The notes beneath the pieces are model-generated. The model was not told the DNA's origin and did not search any database. It was given only the letters and a program-made list of their open reading frames with translations. A DNA stretch of 64,000 nucleotides from CAVPUA01 sp963828015. Its GTDB lineage: Bacteria; Actinomycetota; Actinomycetes; Mycobacteriales; Jatrophihabitantaceae. The position numbers and the translations under genes are program-made. Position 1 is the first letter of the stretch. Each line of letters starts with the position of its first letter. Positions 47,081-56,258 of this stretch are shown in pieces. Location: positions 124,001 to 188,000 of the forward strand of contig CAWHCD010000002.1 in the NCBI GenBank assembly GCA_963828015.1, given 5' to 3'.

Positions 47081-47506
47081 TCAGGGTCGCCGCGCCGACC
47101 AGCCCGACCAGCGCCGGACCGCGAGCACGAGGACGGGGCCGGGCGGCGGCTGGGTGCGGTACTGCGCGTAGCGATCGCTCAGTTCGGCTACGGCCACGTG
47201 CCACTCCGCGGTGGCGGGGTCGACGATCCAGGCGTCGGCGTCTGCGCGCGCCCACCACAGCTGCGACCAGTCCTCGGCGTAGTGGTCGACGAGAACGCTC
47301 ACGCCCGGGTTGGCGCGGATATTGCGCAGGCGGGCCAGCTCGAGGGTGGATTTGGGCTTGGCGTCAACGGCGGAGTAGATCATCGCCCCGGAAACGGCAT
47401 AGACGATCGGCACCAGATGCGGATGGCCGTCGCCGTCGACCGTGGCCAGTCGGGCCACCCGGGCGGTGGTGAACTGCGCGCGCGCCCACACCGCATCCCG
47501 CTGCAT
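47081..47506 (-). CDS. PPOX-class F420-dependent oxidoreductase (TIGR03668-like)
   Basis: 141 residues of the split-barrel flavin/F420-binding fold. The N-terminus RVARLATVDGDGHPHLVPIVYAV (partly shown) is the typical first hairpin, and the segment KPKSTLELARLRNIRANPG, then VLVDHYAEDWSQLWW, matches the TIGR03668 group. It probably binds F420, with an unknown redox substrate. It lies between the giant genes and an SDR on the same strand, separated from the giant gene by 164 bp. Confidence 0.85.
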   Translation of the reverse strand: MQRDAVWARAQFTTARVARLATVDGDGHPHLVPIVYAVSGAMIYSAVDAKPKSTLELARLRNIRANPGVSVLVDHYAEDWSQLWWARADADAWIVDPATAEWHVAVAELSDRYAQYRTQPPPGPVLVLAVRRWSGWSARRP

Positions 47507-47534
47507 GCGGCAACGCTACGACGGGTGGCCCAAC

Positions 47535-48416
47535 TCAGTAGCCCAGTTGGGCGAGCAGCTTCTCGCTCTCCACCCATAGCCGGGCGGCGGCCTCGTCATC
47601 GAGGGCGTTGTCGGCCGGTATCTCCTCGGCCTTGAGGTGGAAGTACCGTCCGGCGTCGCGACCGCCCTCCGGGTCGGTGGCGAGCCAGACCAGCGTCGCG
47701 GCCGGCACATCCGGGGAGAACGGATCTTCGATGTTGGCGTACCAGGCCTTCATCCCGTCATCGCCGTGCACCGCGAAGTTGGTGGCGGTGACGCCCGGGT
47801 GCATGGACTGGGCGATGATTCCGTCGGGTCCTACCCGCCGCGCGAGTTCACGGGTGAACAGCAGGTTGGCCAGCTTCACCTCGGAGTAGGCCAGGCCGGG
47901 GGAGAAGTCGCCCTCGAGGCTCTGCAGATCGTCCCAGTCCAGGCCGGGGACCACCCGGTGCCCGAGGGAGGACACCGCGATCACCCGCACCGAGTGGGGC
48001 TCGCTCGCGGCCACGGCCGCGTCGAGCAGCGGCTTCAGTTCGCGCGTCAGCAGGAACGGGGCCAGGTGGTTGGCCGAGAACGTCGCCTCGAGGCCCTCTG
48101 AAGTGACGATGCGCTTGTCGCGCACGCCGCCGGCGTTGTTGATCAGGATGTCCACCCGCGGCGTGAGCGCCGCGATCTCCCCGGCCAGGCGCTTTACCTC
48201 CGCCATCAGGCTCAGGTCGGCGCGCAACATGGTGAAACTGCCGCCGTCGCGGGCGGCGGCTTGGATCTCACTCGTGGCTTGGGCACTGCGCTCGGGGTCA
48301 CGGCCGACGCCGATCACCTGCCAGCCCAGTTCGACGAGTTGCCGGGACGTGGCCAGGCCGATGCCGGCACTGGCTCCGGTGACGACGGCAACGGGTCGGT
48401 TGGCATCCAGTGACAC
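47535..48416 (-). CDS. SDR family oxidoreductase (retinol-dehydrogenase-like)
   Basis: 293 residues from a GTG at 48416 (VSLDANRPVAVVTGASAGIG), chosen because GGGAG precedes it; an upstream ATG at 48485 has none. TGASAGIG is the cofactor motif; NNAGG follows; SDRs of this branch have YxxxK, here YSEVK. The Rossmann and C-terminal regions match the retinol-dehydrogenase/protochlorophyllide-reductase-like SDRs common in actinobacteria. The stop lies 28 bp before the PPOX-like gene. Confidence 0.87.
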   Translation of the reverse strand: MSLDANRPVAVVTGASAGIGLATSRQLVELGWQVIGVGRDPERSAQATSEIQAAARDGGSFTMLRADLSLMAEVKRLAGEIAALTPRVDILINNAGGVRDKRIVTSEGLEATFSANHLAPFLLTRELKPLLDAAVAASEPHSVRVIAVSSLGHRVVPGLDWDDLQSLEGDFSPGLAYSEVKLANLLFTRELARRVGPDGIIAQSMHPGVTATNFAVHGDDGMKAWYANIEDPFSPDVPAATLVWLATDPEGGRDAGRYFHLKAEEIPADNALDDEAAARLWVESEKLLAQLGY

Positions 48417-48563
48417 GGCGGTCTCTCCCGGGTTCGCAAGGGCGGTTCGTGGCACCAGGCACCCTAGCCGCGGGTTTGGCGGCACTCAATGGGTCGTATC
48501 AGCGGGTGGAACGCGGCCTCTGTGCAGGTGAGGAGATCACCCACTTCCAAGAGGAGCTCGATC

Positions 48564-49544
48564 ATGGCGAACAAGACCAACCCGGCCCTGTCGCACGGAC
48601 CCGGCGGCGTCATCACCGGGGGCACCGACCCGACCGGGCATCCGTTGCCGCCCGTTGTCGTCGTACCGCCGGTGGGTCCGCCGATCGACCCGAATCAGCT
48701 CGCTCAGATCCAGCTGCTCAACGAGGCCGTACTGAACTCCTTCGCGGCCGACAATCCCGTGGCCAAGCCGTTCGTGGCGAACACGCTGCGCTGGAACGTC
48801 ACCATGCCGACCACGGTGCTGGCCGGCGTGACGGTCAACCTCCAGCTGGCCGAACTGGTTCAGGGCAGCACCAATCCGGGCTATATCGACGATCTGGCCC
48901 CGGTCGGCAGCCAACCGGCGACGGTTCGTCAGGCAACCACGTACACGCTCTCGCTGGTGGCCCCGTTGGCGACGCGGGTACTCGGATCGGTCACGATTCA
49001 GCTCGACCTCACCGGGAGCCAGTCCTTTTTCCTCAGTTCGCTGCTCATCACCGCGCCGGTGCAGCAACAACTCTCTGACGGTTTCCCGTCCGGTGGCGCG
49101 ATCACGTTGCGCACGCCGCCGGTCATCGCGGTGCACCTGGAGGCCATCACGGTCGACCTGCAACTCAGTGTCGACGGTCCGGCGTTCTACAACCCGGACG
49201 CCTCCGTCTCGTTGTCCTGGACGGTGTCCGGTGAGGGTCCGGCCTGGAATGCGCCGCCCCTGGCCGACGCGGTGATCCGCTGCGCGATCTCGACGGCCCA
49301 GACGAACGTCGACATCGGTGTCGGGTCCACCGTGTCCTCGCTGGGCGTGGCCAACGTCGTCGCGTCGGCGGTCGAAGGCGTGTCCGACGGCTACCTCTAC
49401 CAACTGGTCGGCCCGTTGATCGCCGCGCAGATCGCCGAGCAACTCACCGACATCATGGCCAGCCGTCGCCCGGCCCACACGATCTTCCACCACATGGACG
49501 TGGTGCCGGACGGCATCACCTTCTGGTACTGCCCCAAGCCTTAG
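48564..49544 (+). CDS. Beta-rich protein of unknown function near the giant pair
   Basis: 326 residues from ATG 48564, after GAGGAG. An N-terminal glycine/proline-rich tail (residues 8-45, with PLPPVVVVPPVGPPIDP) precedes a beta-rich body of alternating strands (TTYTLSLVAPL; VTIQLDLTGSQSFFL; AVHLEAITVDLQLSV; ASVSLSWTVSGEG). The C-terminus ends HTIFHHMDVVPDGITFWYCPKP with two histidines before a hydrophobic end. No signal peptide. I do not recognise the family. Composition and style match the giant proteins 1.6 kb away on the other strand, so a common structure is possible. Confidence 0.75.
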   Translation: MANKTNPALSHGPGGVITGGTDPTGHPLPPVVVVPPVGPPIDPNQLAQIQLLNEAVLNSFAADNPVAKPFVANTLRWNVTMPTTVLAGVTVNLQLAELVQGSTNPGYIDDLAPVGSQPATVRQATTYTLSLVAPLATRVLGSVTIQLDLTGSQSFFLSSLLITAPVQQQLSDGFPSGGAITLRTPPVIAVHLEAITVDLQLSVDGPAFYNPDASVSLSWTVSGEGPAWNAPPLADAVIRCAISTAQTNVDIGVGSTVSSLGVANVVASAVEGVSDGYLYQLVGPLIAAQIAEQLTDIMASRRPAHTIFHHMDVVPDGITFWYCPKP

Positions 49545-49570
49545 CGCAGCGCACTGGCAGCATTGCCCGC

Positions 49571-50305
49571 ATGACCCAACAAGACGTGGAGATCCGGACC
49601 GAGGACGGCGTCTGCGCGGCCTCGCTGCATGTGCCCGACAGCGGGGGCCGCTGGCCGGCGGTGATCATGTACACCGACGCCGGCGGGCTGCGCGATACGT
49701 ACCGCGACATGGGCGAGCACCTGGCCGGGCTCGGCTACGTGACCCTGGTGCCCGACTTCTACTACCGCCAGGGTGGGTTCGAGCCCTTCGACATGCCCGA
49801 GCTGTACAAGTACCCGGAGGAGATCGAGCGCATCACCGCGATGGTCTCGACGGTCACCGCCGAGATGGCCGTTCGTGACGCCGGCGCCTACATCGAGTAC
49901 CTGAACGCGTTGCCGCAGACCGCGGGCCCGATCGGGACCACGGGCTATTGCATGGGCGGCCGGCTGTCACTGATCGTCGCCGGGCGGCTGGGTGAGCAGG
50001 TCGCGGCGGCCGCGTCCTTCCATGGCGGCAACATCGCCTCCACCGATGACCCGGACAGCCCGTACCTGCTGGCCGACTCGACCCGGGCGACGGTGTACGT
50101 GGCCGCCGCGACCGAGGACTACTCCTCCCCGCCCGAGCAGCAGGAGCGATTAGGGCAGGCCTACCGAGCGGCAGGGGTGCGGCACACCATCGAGACCTAC
50201 CCGGCCGGGCACGGGTTCGCCGTCGCGGATACACCGGCGTACGACCAGGCCGCCGATCAGCGGCATTGGGATGCGACGGCCGGCCTGTTCAGCCTCTTGG
50301 GATAG
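49571..50305 (+). CDS. Dienelactone hydrolase family protein
   Basis: 244 residues, alpha/beta hydrolase fold. The nucleophile is C127 in GYCMGG, with a histidine in AGHGFAV near 215; a conserved aspartate lies before it. The cysteine nucleophile is the hallmark of dienelactone hydrolases, which open the lactone ring in chlorocatechol degradation, although many members have other ester or lactone substrates. The ATG at 49571 is 26 bp after the beta-rich gene, and no catechol genes adjoin it. Confidence 0.88.
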   Translation: MTQQDVEIRTEDGVCAASLHVPDSGGRWPAVIMYTDAGGLRDTYRDMGEHLAGLGYVTLVPDFYYRQGGFEPFDMPELYKYPEEIERITAMVSTVTAEMAVRDAGAYIEYLNALPQTAGPIGTTGYCMGGRLSLIVAGRLGEQVAAAASFHGGNIASTDDPDSPYLLADSTRATVYVAAATEDYSSPPEQQERLGQAYRAAGVRHTIETYPAGHGFAVADTPAYDQAADQRHWDATAGLFSLLG

Positions 50306-50357
50306 CGGCTTAGTTCGGGGTGTTCATCGAAGGCGCCGCACGTGACACAGTGAGCCG

Positions 50358-50942
50358 ATGATCACGGGTGTGGTGCTGGCCGCGGGCGCCGGGCGACGGC
50401 TCGGTCAGCCCAAGGCCGGCGTGGTGCTGGACGGTCGCTCGCTGCTCGACCGGGCGATCTTGACGCTGCGGGCCGGGGGCTGTGCCCGAGTGCTCGCCGT
50501 GGTTCGACCCGATGCCGCCCCGCCGGCGTCCGACCCCGACGTCGAGCTGCTCGTCAATCCGGCCCCCGACGAGGGCATGGGCTCGTCGTTGCGTCTGGCC
50601 CTGCAGGCCGTGTCGGATGATCCGCTGGCCCTCGGCGCGCTGATCGTGTTGGTCGACCAGATCGGCATCGTGGCGGCGGACGTCGCGGCGGTGATCGCCG
50701 CCTTCGACCGGGATGGCGGGGTGACCGTGGCCCGGCGCGGGGGGCATCGGTCTCATCCGGTGCTGCTGCCCCGCGCCTGTCTGGCCGAGGCCGCGGCCAG
50801 TGCGGTGGCCGATGCCGGTGCGCGCGCGTTCCTGGACCGCCAGGCGAACCTGACCTTCGTCGAGTGCGCCGATGTCGTGACCGATATCGACACCCCCGCC
50901 GACCTCGAGCGGGCCCGCCAGGCGAACGGGGTGCGCGGATGA
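50358..50942 (+). CDS. mocA: MobA-like NTP transferase, probable molybdenum cofactor cytidylyltransferase
   Basis: 194 residues of the glycosyltransferase-A-like nucleotidyltransferase fold. The nucleotide loop LAAGAGRRLGQPKA is followed by LVDQIG, the position of the GDQP-type metal motif, and DIDTPADLE closes the domain. MocA-type enzymes attach CMP to molybdopterin for molybdenum hydroxylases; that is what the adjacent large subunit would need. It begins the cluster and its stop overlaps the CoxD start. Confidence 0.85.
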   Translation: MITGVVLAAGAGRRLGQPKAGVVLDGRSLLDRAILTLRAGGCARVLAVVRPDAAPPASDPDVELLVNPAPDEGMGSSLRLALQAVSDDPLALGALIVLVDQIGIVAADVAAVIAAFDRDGGVTVARRGGHRSHPVLLPRACLAEAAASAVADAGARAFLDRQANLTFVECADVVTDIDTPADLERARQANGVRG

Positions 50943-51838
50943 GCGAGGCCGGCGGCGCGCCCGCCATGTTCACCGATCCGCGGCAGGTCGCGCAGGCGCT
51001 GGACGGGGTCGGCTACCTCGCCGATGACGGCCTGGCTACGGCGGCCTATCTGGCCCTGCGAATGGGGCGGCCGCTGTTGCTCGAAGGCGATCCGGGCGTG
51101 GGCAAGACCGCGATCGCCCAGGCCTTGGCCAGCGTGACGGGTGCGGAGTTCGTGCGGCTGCAGTGCTACGAGGGCATCGAAGCCAGCCAGGCCCTCTATG
51201 ACTGGGACTTCTCGCGGCAGATCCTGCATCTGCGGGCGGCCGGCGAGCGCGCCGATCCGGCCGAGGTCGAGCGTTCGCTGTACGACCGGCGCTTCCTGTT
51301 GGCCCGGCCCATCCTGCGCGCGCTGGAGCACAGCCCGTCGGTGCTGCTCATCGATGAGGTGGATCGAGCCGACGACGAGTTCGAGGCCTTGCTGCTCGAG
51401 GTGCTGGCCGACAATGCGGTGACGATTCCCGAACTCGGCACGATCCGGGCCGCGACGCCACCGCTCGTCGTGCTCACCTCCAACCGCACCCGCGAGGTGC
51501 ACGACGCCCTCAAGCGACGCTGCCTCTACCACTGGGTGGCGCACCCGGACTTCGATCGTGAGGTCGAGATCGTCCGGCGCCACCTGCCCGAGGTATCGGC
51601 CGCCCTGGCCGCTGACGTGGCCACCACGGTCGCCCAACTGCGGCAACTGCAGCTGCTCAAACCACCGGGAGTTGCCGAGACGATCGACTGGACGCAGGCC
51701 CTGTTCATGCTCGGCGTGACCCGGCTGAGCGAGTCCACGGCTGACTCGACGCTGGGCGCTGCGGTGAAGTACCACGAGGACCAGGTGCGGGTCCGCCGCG
51801 AACTGCTGCCCGGTCTCGGCGCCCTGCTCCAGCCGTGA
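50939..51838 (+). CDS. coxD: MoxR-family AAA ATPase, CoxD-like
   Basis: 299 residues. Walker A is at 50-57 (GDPGVGKT), Walker B around 136-140 (LLIDE), and TSNRTREVHDALKRRCLYHW holds the sensor and arginine finger. MoxR/CoxD ATPases mature molybdenum hydroxylases, working with a von Willebrand A protein; CoxD is needed to insert sulfur and copper in CO dehydrogenase. The ATG at 50939 overlaps the upstream stop (ATGA). It is followed by the CoxE-like gene with another overlap. Confidence 0.9.
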   Translation: MSEAGGAPAMFTDPRQVAQALDGVGYLADDGLATAAYLALRMGRPLLLEGDPGVGKTAIAQALASVTGAEFVRLQCYEGIEASQALYDWDFSRQILHLRAAGERADPAEVERSLYDRRFLLARPILRALEHSPSVLLIDEVDRADDEFEALLLEVLADNAVTIPELGTIRAATPPLVVLTSNRTREVHDALKRRCLYHWVAHPDFDREVEIVRRHLPEVSAALAADVATTVAQLRQLQLLKPPGVAETIDWTQALFMLGVTRLSESTADSTLGAAVKYHEDQVRVRRELLPGLGALLQP

Positions 51839-52950
51839 CCCATCTCGACGAGCCCGACGCCGTCGCGGCCGTCGCCGGCTTCGCCCGGGCCCTGCGTGAG
51901 CGAGGCGTGCCGGCCGAGCAGACCCGCCTGCGGGCGGCGATCAGCGCGCTCGCGCTGATCCGCCTCGAGCAGCCGGCCGACGTCTACTGGGCGTTGCGGG
52001 TCACCCTGTGCGCCGGCCCGGACGATCTGGCCCCGTTCGACGAACTGTTCGAGCTGTGGTTCCGGGGGATCTTTCGCGATGTCTCCGTCAGCCCGGCCGC
52101 GAGTGTGGCCCCGACGGTCGCGGCAGGGGTGTTGAGCCCGTCCGGCGCATCGCGCTCAGAAAGTGCCCAACAAACCCTTGCCGTGGCGGCGCTGTACGCA
52201 GAATCATTGCGGCACCGCGACGTTGTCGAACTCAGCGCGCGCGACCGCGAGGAGGTGAACCGGATGATCGCACTGCTCGCACCGCACACCCGCTCGCGCC
52301 CCGGTCGCCGCCAGGTGCCCGGCGGGCGCCAGCGCGTTGACGTGCGCCGCACGGTGCGAGCGATGCTGCGCGATGGCGGAGAGCCCGCGCAACTGCGTTA
52401 CGTCCGGCGTCGCCGCAAGCCGCGCCGCCTGGTCCTGCTGGTGGATGTCAGCGCCTCGATGGCCCTCTACGCCGAACTGCTGCTGCGCTTCGCCCACGCC
52501 GCCGTGCGGGCCGCGCCGCTACGCACTGAAGCGTTCACGGTCGGCACCCGGCTGACCCGGGTGAGCCGCCAGCTGCGGTTGCGTGATCCCGACGGCGCCC
52601 TCGCCGCCGCCGGTGCGGCCGTTCCGGACTGGAGTGGTGGGACCCGCCTGGGTGAGTCCCTGCGCGCGTTCTCCGATCTCTGGGGCCAGCGCGGTGCGGC
52701 CCGGGGTGCGGTCGTGGTGATCGCCTCCGACGGGTGGGAGAGCGGTGATGCCAGCCTGCTGGCCGAGCAGATGGCCCGCCTGGCCCGACTGGCACACCGC
52801 GTCGTCTGGGTGAATCCGCACCGGGGCAAGGCCGGTTTCGCGCCGCTGACCGGCGGGATGGTCGCTGCGCTGCCCTCGGTCGACGACCTGGTCGCCGGGC
52901 ATTCCTTTGCCTCCCTCGACTCCCTGGCCGACGTGATCACCCGTGCGTGA
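51835..52950 (+). CDS. coxE: von Willebrand factor A domain protein, CoxE-like
   Basis: 371 residues from a GTG at 51835 that overlaps the CoxD stop (GTGA). The metal ion-dependent adhesion site is complete in its first part, D204-x-S206-x-S208 (LLVDVSASM), after a basic stretch (RRRRKPRRLV). CoxE proteins pair with CoxD-type MoxR ATPases to mature the molybdenum enzyme. The N-terminal 150 residues are helical and acidic. The end overlaps the next start by eight bases. Confidence 0.9.
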   Translation: MTHLDEPDAVAAVAGFARALRERGVPAEQTRLRAAISALALIRLEQPADVYWALRVTLCAGPDDLAPFDELFELWFRGIFRDVSVSPAASVAPTVAAGVLSPSGASRSESAQQTLAVAALYAESLRHRDVVELSARDREEVNRMIALLAPHTRSRPGRRQVPGGRQRVDVRRTVRAMLRDGGEPAQLRYVRRRRKPRRLVLLVDVSASMALYAELLLRFAHAAVRAAPLRTEAFTVGTRLTRVSRQLRLRDPDGALAAAGAAVPDWSGGTRLGESLRAFSDLWGQRGAARGAVVVIASDGWESGDASLLAEQMARLARLAHRVVWVNPHRGKAGFAPLTGGMVAALPSVDDLVAGHSFASLDSLADVITRA

Positions 52951-54079
52951 CGTCCTCAGCGAGCTCGAGACCTGGTGGCGCGAGGGTCGTCCGGTCGGGA
53001 TGGGCACGGTCGTCGCGACCTGGAAGTCCTCTCCCCGTCAGCCGGGCACGAGCATGCTCGTCGGTCCGGACGGCGCCGTGGTCGGCAGCGTCTCCGGCGG
53101 CTGCGTCGAGGGGGCCGTCTACGAACTCGCGATCGAGGCCCGCGACGGGGGCGGCGGCCTCTTGCAGCGCTACGGCGTCAGCGATGACGACGCGTTCGCG
53201 GTCGGCCTGACCTGCGGCGGCACCATCGACGTCTTCGTCGAACGGGTCGACCAGCAGACCTTCGCCGAGCTGGGTGAGCTGGCCGAGGACATCCGCGGCG
53301 GGCGCCCGGTGGCGGTGGCCACCCTTATTGCCGATGAGTCCGGCACCCGTCAGGTCGGTCGGCGTCTGGTCCTGCGCGGCGGCACGATCTCCGGCACGCT
53401 GGGCGACGTCCAGCTGGACGCGGCCGCGGCGGGCGGCCTGCAGGGCATGCTCGAGCAGGGTCGAACCGGGATCGTGCGCTACGGGCCAGAAGGGCAGCGG
53501 CGTCAGGACGAGGTATCGGTGTTCATCGCCGCCTACGCCCCGCGACCCCGGATGATCGTCTTCGGGGCGACCGACTTCGCGTCGGCCGCGGCGCGCGTCG
53601 GGGTGTTCCTCGGGTATCGGGTCACGGTGTGCGATGCGCGCGCCACCTTTGCCACCCCGACACGCTTCCCCGACGCCGACGAGGTGATCGTGGACTGGCC
53701 GCATCGTTATCTGGCCAAGGCGGCCGACGCGGGGGAGATCGACGAGCGCACCGTGCTCTGCGTGCTCACCCACGACCCGAAGTTCGATGTGCCGCTGCTC
53801 GAACTCGCGCTGCGCCTGCCGCACGCCTATATCGGCGCCATGGGCTCTCGACCCACGATCGACGACCGGGTGGCCCAGCTGCGCGAGCGCGGGCTGTCCG
53901 AGACCGAGCTGGCCCGGTTGCATGCCCCGATCGGTCTGGACATCGGGGCGCGCACGCCGGAGGAGACCGCGGTGTCGATCGCGGCCGAGATCCTCGCCAA
54001 TCGCAGCGGTGGCACGGGCGCGCACCTGAGCCGCACGAGCGGCCCGATTCATCCGGACAGCAGCGCCCCGCGCGGGTAG
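52943..54079 (+). CDS. coxF: XdhC/CoxI family maturation factor, CoxF-like
   Basis: 378 residues from a GTG at 52943. The N-terminal XdhC domain has GSVSGGCVEGAVYE and LTCGGTIDVFVE; the C-terminal Rossmann domain has MIVFGATDFASAAARVG and YIGAMGSRPTI. XdhC-type proteins bind the molybdenum cofactor and help insert its sulfido form before delivery to the apoenzyme. It sits between CoxE and CoxG in the standard maturation order. No extra residues or frameshift. Confidence 0.92.
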   Translation: MRDVLSELETWWREGRPVGMGTVVATWKSSPRQPGTSMLVGPDGAVVGSVSGGCVEGAVYELAIEARDGGGGLLQRYGVSDDDAFAVGLTCGGTIDVFVERVDQQTFAELGELAEDIRGGRPVAVATLIADESGTRQVGRRLVLRGGTISGTLGDVQLDAAAAGGLQGMLEQGRTGIVRYGPEGQRRQDEVSVFIAAYAPRPRMIVFGATDFASAAARVGVFLGYRVTVCDARATFATPTRFPDADEVIVDWPHRYLAKAADAGEIDERTVLCVLTHDPKFDVPLLELALRLPHAYIGAMGSRPTIDDRVAQLRERGLSETELARLHAPIGLDIGARTPEETAVSIAAEILANRSGGTGAHLSRTSGPIHPDSSAPRG

Positions 54080-54116
54080 CGCTTGCTAAGCACACGCATA
54101 GCGATATCGTCTGCGC

Positions 54117-54810
54117 ATGCAACTCGAGCATGCGTTCACCGTCCCGGTCGGCATCGAGCAGGCCTGGGACGTGCTGCTGGACATCGAGCGAGTCGCGCCG
54201 TGCATGCCAGGCGCGGCGATCGAGTCGGTCGAGGGCGATGACTTCACCGGCAGCGTGAAGGTGAAACTCGGCCCGGTCGGGCTGACCTACAAGGGCAAGG
54301 CCAGCTTCACCGAGAAGGACGTCGGCGGCCCATCGGGTGGTGATCGACGCCAGCGGGCGGGATTCGCGCGGCAACGGCACGGCTAGTGCCAAGGTGACCG
54401 CCACGCTGAGTGAGTCCGACGGGTCGACGCTGGTGAACGTGCTGACCGACCTCGACATCACCGGCCGCCCGGCGCAGTTCGGTCGGGGCGTGCTCGTCGA
54501 CGTCGGCAACAAGTTGATCGGGCAGTTCGCCGATTGCCTGGCCGGCAAGCTGGGTGCCGGTGATCCGGAGCCGGAGCCCGTGGCCTGGGCTGCGGACGCC
54601 GCCCGCCGTGGACGCCACCCCGCGCGGTGACGGCCGCCCGCGGTGGCGGCCCCCGTGGTGGCGGCAGCGCCGGAGCCGGAGCCGATCGACCTGCTCGAGT
54701 CGGCCGGTCCGGCGGTGGCCAAGCGACTGGCTCCGGTCGCCGTCGGCCTGCTGCTGCTCGCGCTGGTGCTGCTGATCGGACGCGCCCGCCGCGGCGGAGG
54801 TGGTCGCTGA
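54117..54810 (+). CDS. coxG: SRPBCC family protein with C-terminal membrane anchor, CoxG-like (frameshifted)
   Basis: About 228 residues when repaired. The SRPBCC fold begins MQLEHAFTVPVGIEQAWDVLL; the cluster-typical MPGAAIESVEGDDF follows. The C-terminus (RLAPVAVGLLLLALVLLIGR then ARRGGGGR) is one membrane helix with a basic tail. CoxG proteins link the molybdenum hydroxylase to the membrane, and mycobacterial ones bind menaquinone, so it probably hands electrons to the quinone pool. One extra G near 54325 breaks the frame, and at least two more changes lie at 54.59-54.65 kb in a proline/alanine linker. It ends TGATG, shared with the next start. Confidence 0.82.
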
Positions 54811-55691
54811 TGAAGCCGGCCGTCTTCGACTATCACGTGCCGAGCACGGCCGCCGAGGCCGTCGGCCTGCTGGCTGAACTCGGTGAGGATTCCAAGGTGC
54901 TGTCCGGGGGGCAGAGCCTGATCCCGATGTTGTCGCTGCGCCTGGCCGTGCTCGACCACCTCGTCGACATCAGCCGGATTCCCGAGCTGCAGGGGATTAC
55001 CCGCCGCGACGGGGCCGTGTGGGTGGGAGCCACCACGACCGAGGCGGCGATCGAGCAGAGCGCGTTGATCGCCGAGGCGGTCCCGTTGCTGGCGCGGGCC
55101 ACGCCGTTCATCGGCCACTTCCAGATCCGCAACCGCGGCACGCTGGGCGGGTCGATCGCGCATGCGGACTCGGCCGCGGAGTATCCGGCCGTCGTCCTCG
55201 CCCTGGACGCGACGCTGCACGTGCTCGGCCCGGACGGCGCCCGCACGGTGGCGGCGGCCGACTTCTTCGAAGGGGTCTGGACCACCAGCCTGCAGCCCGA
55301 TGAACTGCTGACCGGCATCGAGTTTCCGGTGTGGTCCGGGCGCTGCGGCTTCGCGGTGGCCGAGTTCGCCCGTCGGCACGGCGACTTCGCGGTCGCGGGC
55401 ACCGCGTTGGGGCTCAGCCTGGACGATGCCGGCGTGATCACCCGGTGTGCGATCGGACTTTTCGGTCTGGGCTCGACCCCGGAACGGGCGAGGGCGGCCG
55501 AGGCGAGCGTCCTCGGCCGAACCGCGGCCGAGGTCGACGTCGAGGCGTTGGCCGCGCTGGCCGTCGCCGAGCTCGATGCGATACCGGCCGACCTGCACGG
55601 CTCCGCGGATTACCGCCGCCGCGTGGGCGCCCGCATGGTGGCCCGGGCCTGGGTCGAGGCCGTGACCGAAGCCAGTGGGGGACCAGCGTGA
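54810..55691 (+). CDS. coxM: Molybdenum hydroxylase FAD subunit (CoxM-like)
   Basis: 293 residues. The FAD-binding domain has LSGGQSLIPMLSLRLA and RNRGTLGGSIAHADSAAEYPAV, the two segments that hold FAD in CoxM/XdhB subunits. The start is fixed by TGATG with the preceding gene. The C-terminal CO-dehydrogenase-flavoprotein domain follows to the end. It passes electrons from the iron-sulfur subunit to the quinone pool or another acceptor. The stop overlaps the next start (GTGA). Confidence 0.95.
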   Translation: MKPAVFDYHVPSTAAEAVGLLAELGEDSKVLSGGQSLIPMLSLRLAVLDHLVDISRIPELQGITRRDGAVWVGATTTEAAIEQSALIAEAVPLLARATPFIGHFQIRNRGTLGGSIAHADSAAEYPAVVLALDATLHVLGPDGARTVAAADFFEGVWTTSLQPDELLTGIEFPVWSGRCGFAVAEFARRHGDFAVAGTALGLSLDDAGVITRCAIGLFGLGSTPERARAAEASVLGRTAAEVDVEALAALAVAELDAIPADLHGSADYRRRVGARMVARAWVEAVTEASGGPA

Positions 55692-56161
55692 CCGAGCAAG
55701 CGATCACCGTGACCGTCAACGACGTCGAGTGGCGGGTACGCGTCGAGCCCCGCCTGACCTTGGCCGACTTCCTGCGCACCAAGTGCCGGCTCACCGGCAC
55801 CCACCTGGGTTGCGAACACGGCGTCTGCGGCGCCTGCACGGTGCTGCTCGACGGGCAGGCCGTGCGCTCGTGCCTGATGCTGGCCGTACAGGCCGATGGG
55901 CAGCAGGTGACCACCGTCGAGGGGCTCGCCGGACCCGACGGCGAGCTTTCCCCGGTACAGGCGGCATTTCGCGATTGCCACGGACTGCAGTGCGGCTTCT
56001 GCACGCCGGGCCTGGTGGTGACGCTCACCGCGTTCCTGCGCGATCACCCGAGCCCGAGCGAGGAGGAGATCCGGGAGTCGATCTCGGGCAACATCTGCCG
56101 CTGCACCGGCTACCAGGGCATCCTCAAGGCCGCCCGGCAGGCGGCCGAAACCGGCGTCTGA
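55688..56161 (+). CDS. coxS: Molybdenum hydroxylase [2Fe-2S] subunit (CoxS-like)
   Basis: 157 residues from a GTG at 55688. Plant-type cluster ligands C42, C47, C50 and C62 (GCEHGVCGAC...SC) and second-cluster ligands C102, C105, C137 and C139 (QCGFCTPG ... ICRCTGYQ) are all present. It carries electrons from the molybdenum subunit to the FAD subunit. In most organisms the large subunit follows directly; here a hairpin and the convergent large-subunit gene follow instead. Confidence 0.97.
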   Translation: MTEQAITVTVNDVEWRVRVEPRLTLADFLRTKCRLTGTHLGCEHGVCGACTVLLDGQAVRSCLMLAVQADGQQVTTVEGLAGPDGELSPVQAAFRDCHGLQCGFCTPGLVVTLTAFLRDHPSPSEEEIRESISGNICRCTGYQGILKAARQAAETGV

Positions 56162-56181
56162 GGCGCTCCGCGCGGTCCTAA

Positions 56182-56257
56182 CCAGGTTTGTGCCCCAAAT
56201 CGTCTCTGGCCGAGCCGAATTAGCCCCAATACGCGACGATTTGGGGCACAAACCTGG
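56182..56257. terminator. 23-bp perfect inverted repeat between CoxS and CoxL
   Basis: The arm 56182-56204 (starts CCAGGTTTGTGCCCCAAATC) is exactly complementary to 56235-56257, with a 30-base loop. It lies 21 bases after the CoxS stop and one base from the CoxL stop on the other strand, so it probably ends both transcripts. The loop is longer than in the other hairpins of this window. Confidence 0.75.
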
Positions 56258-56258
56258 G

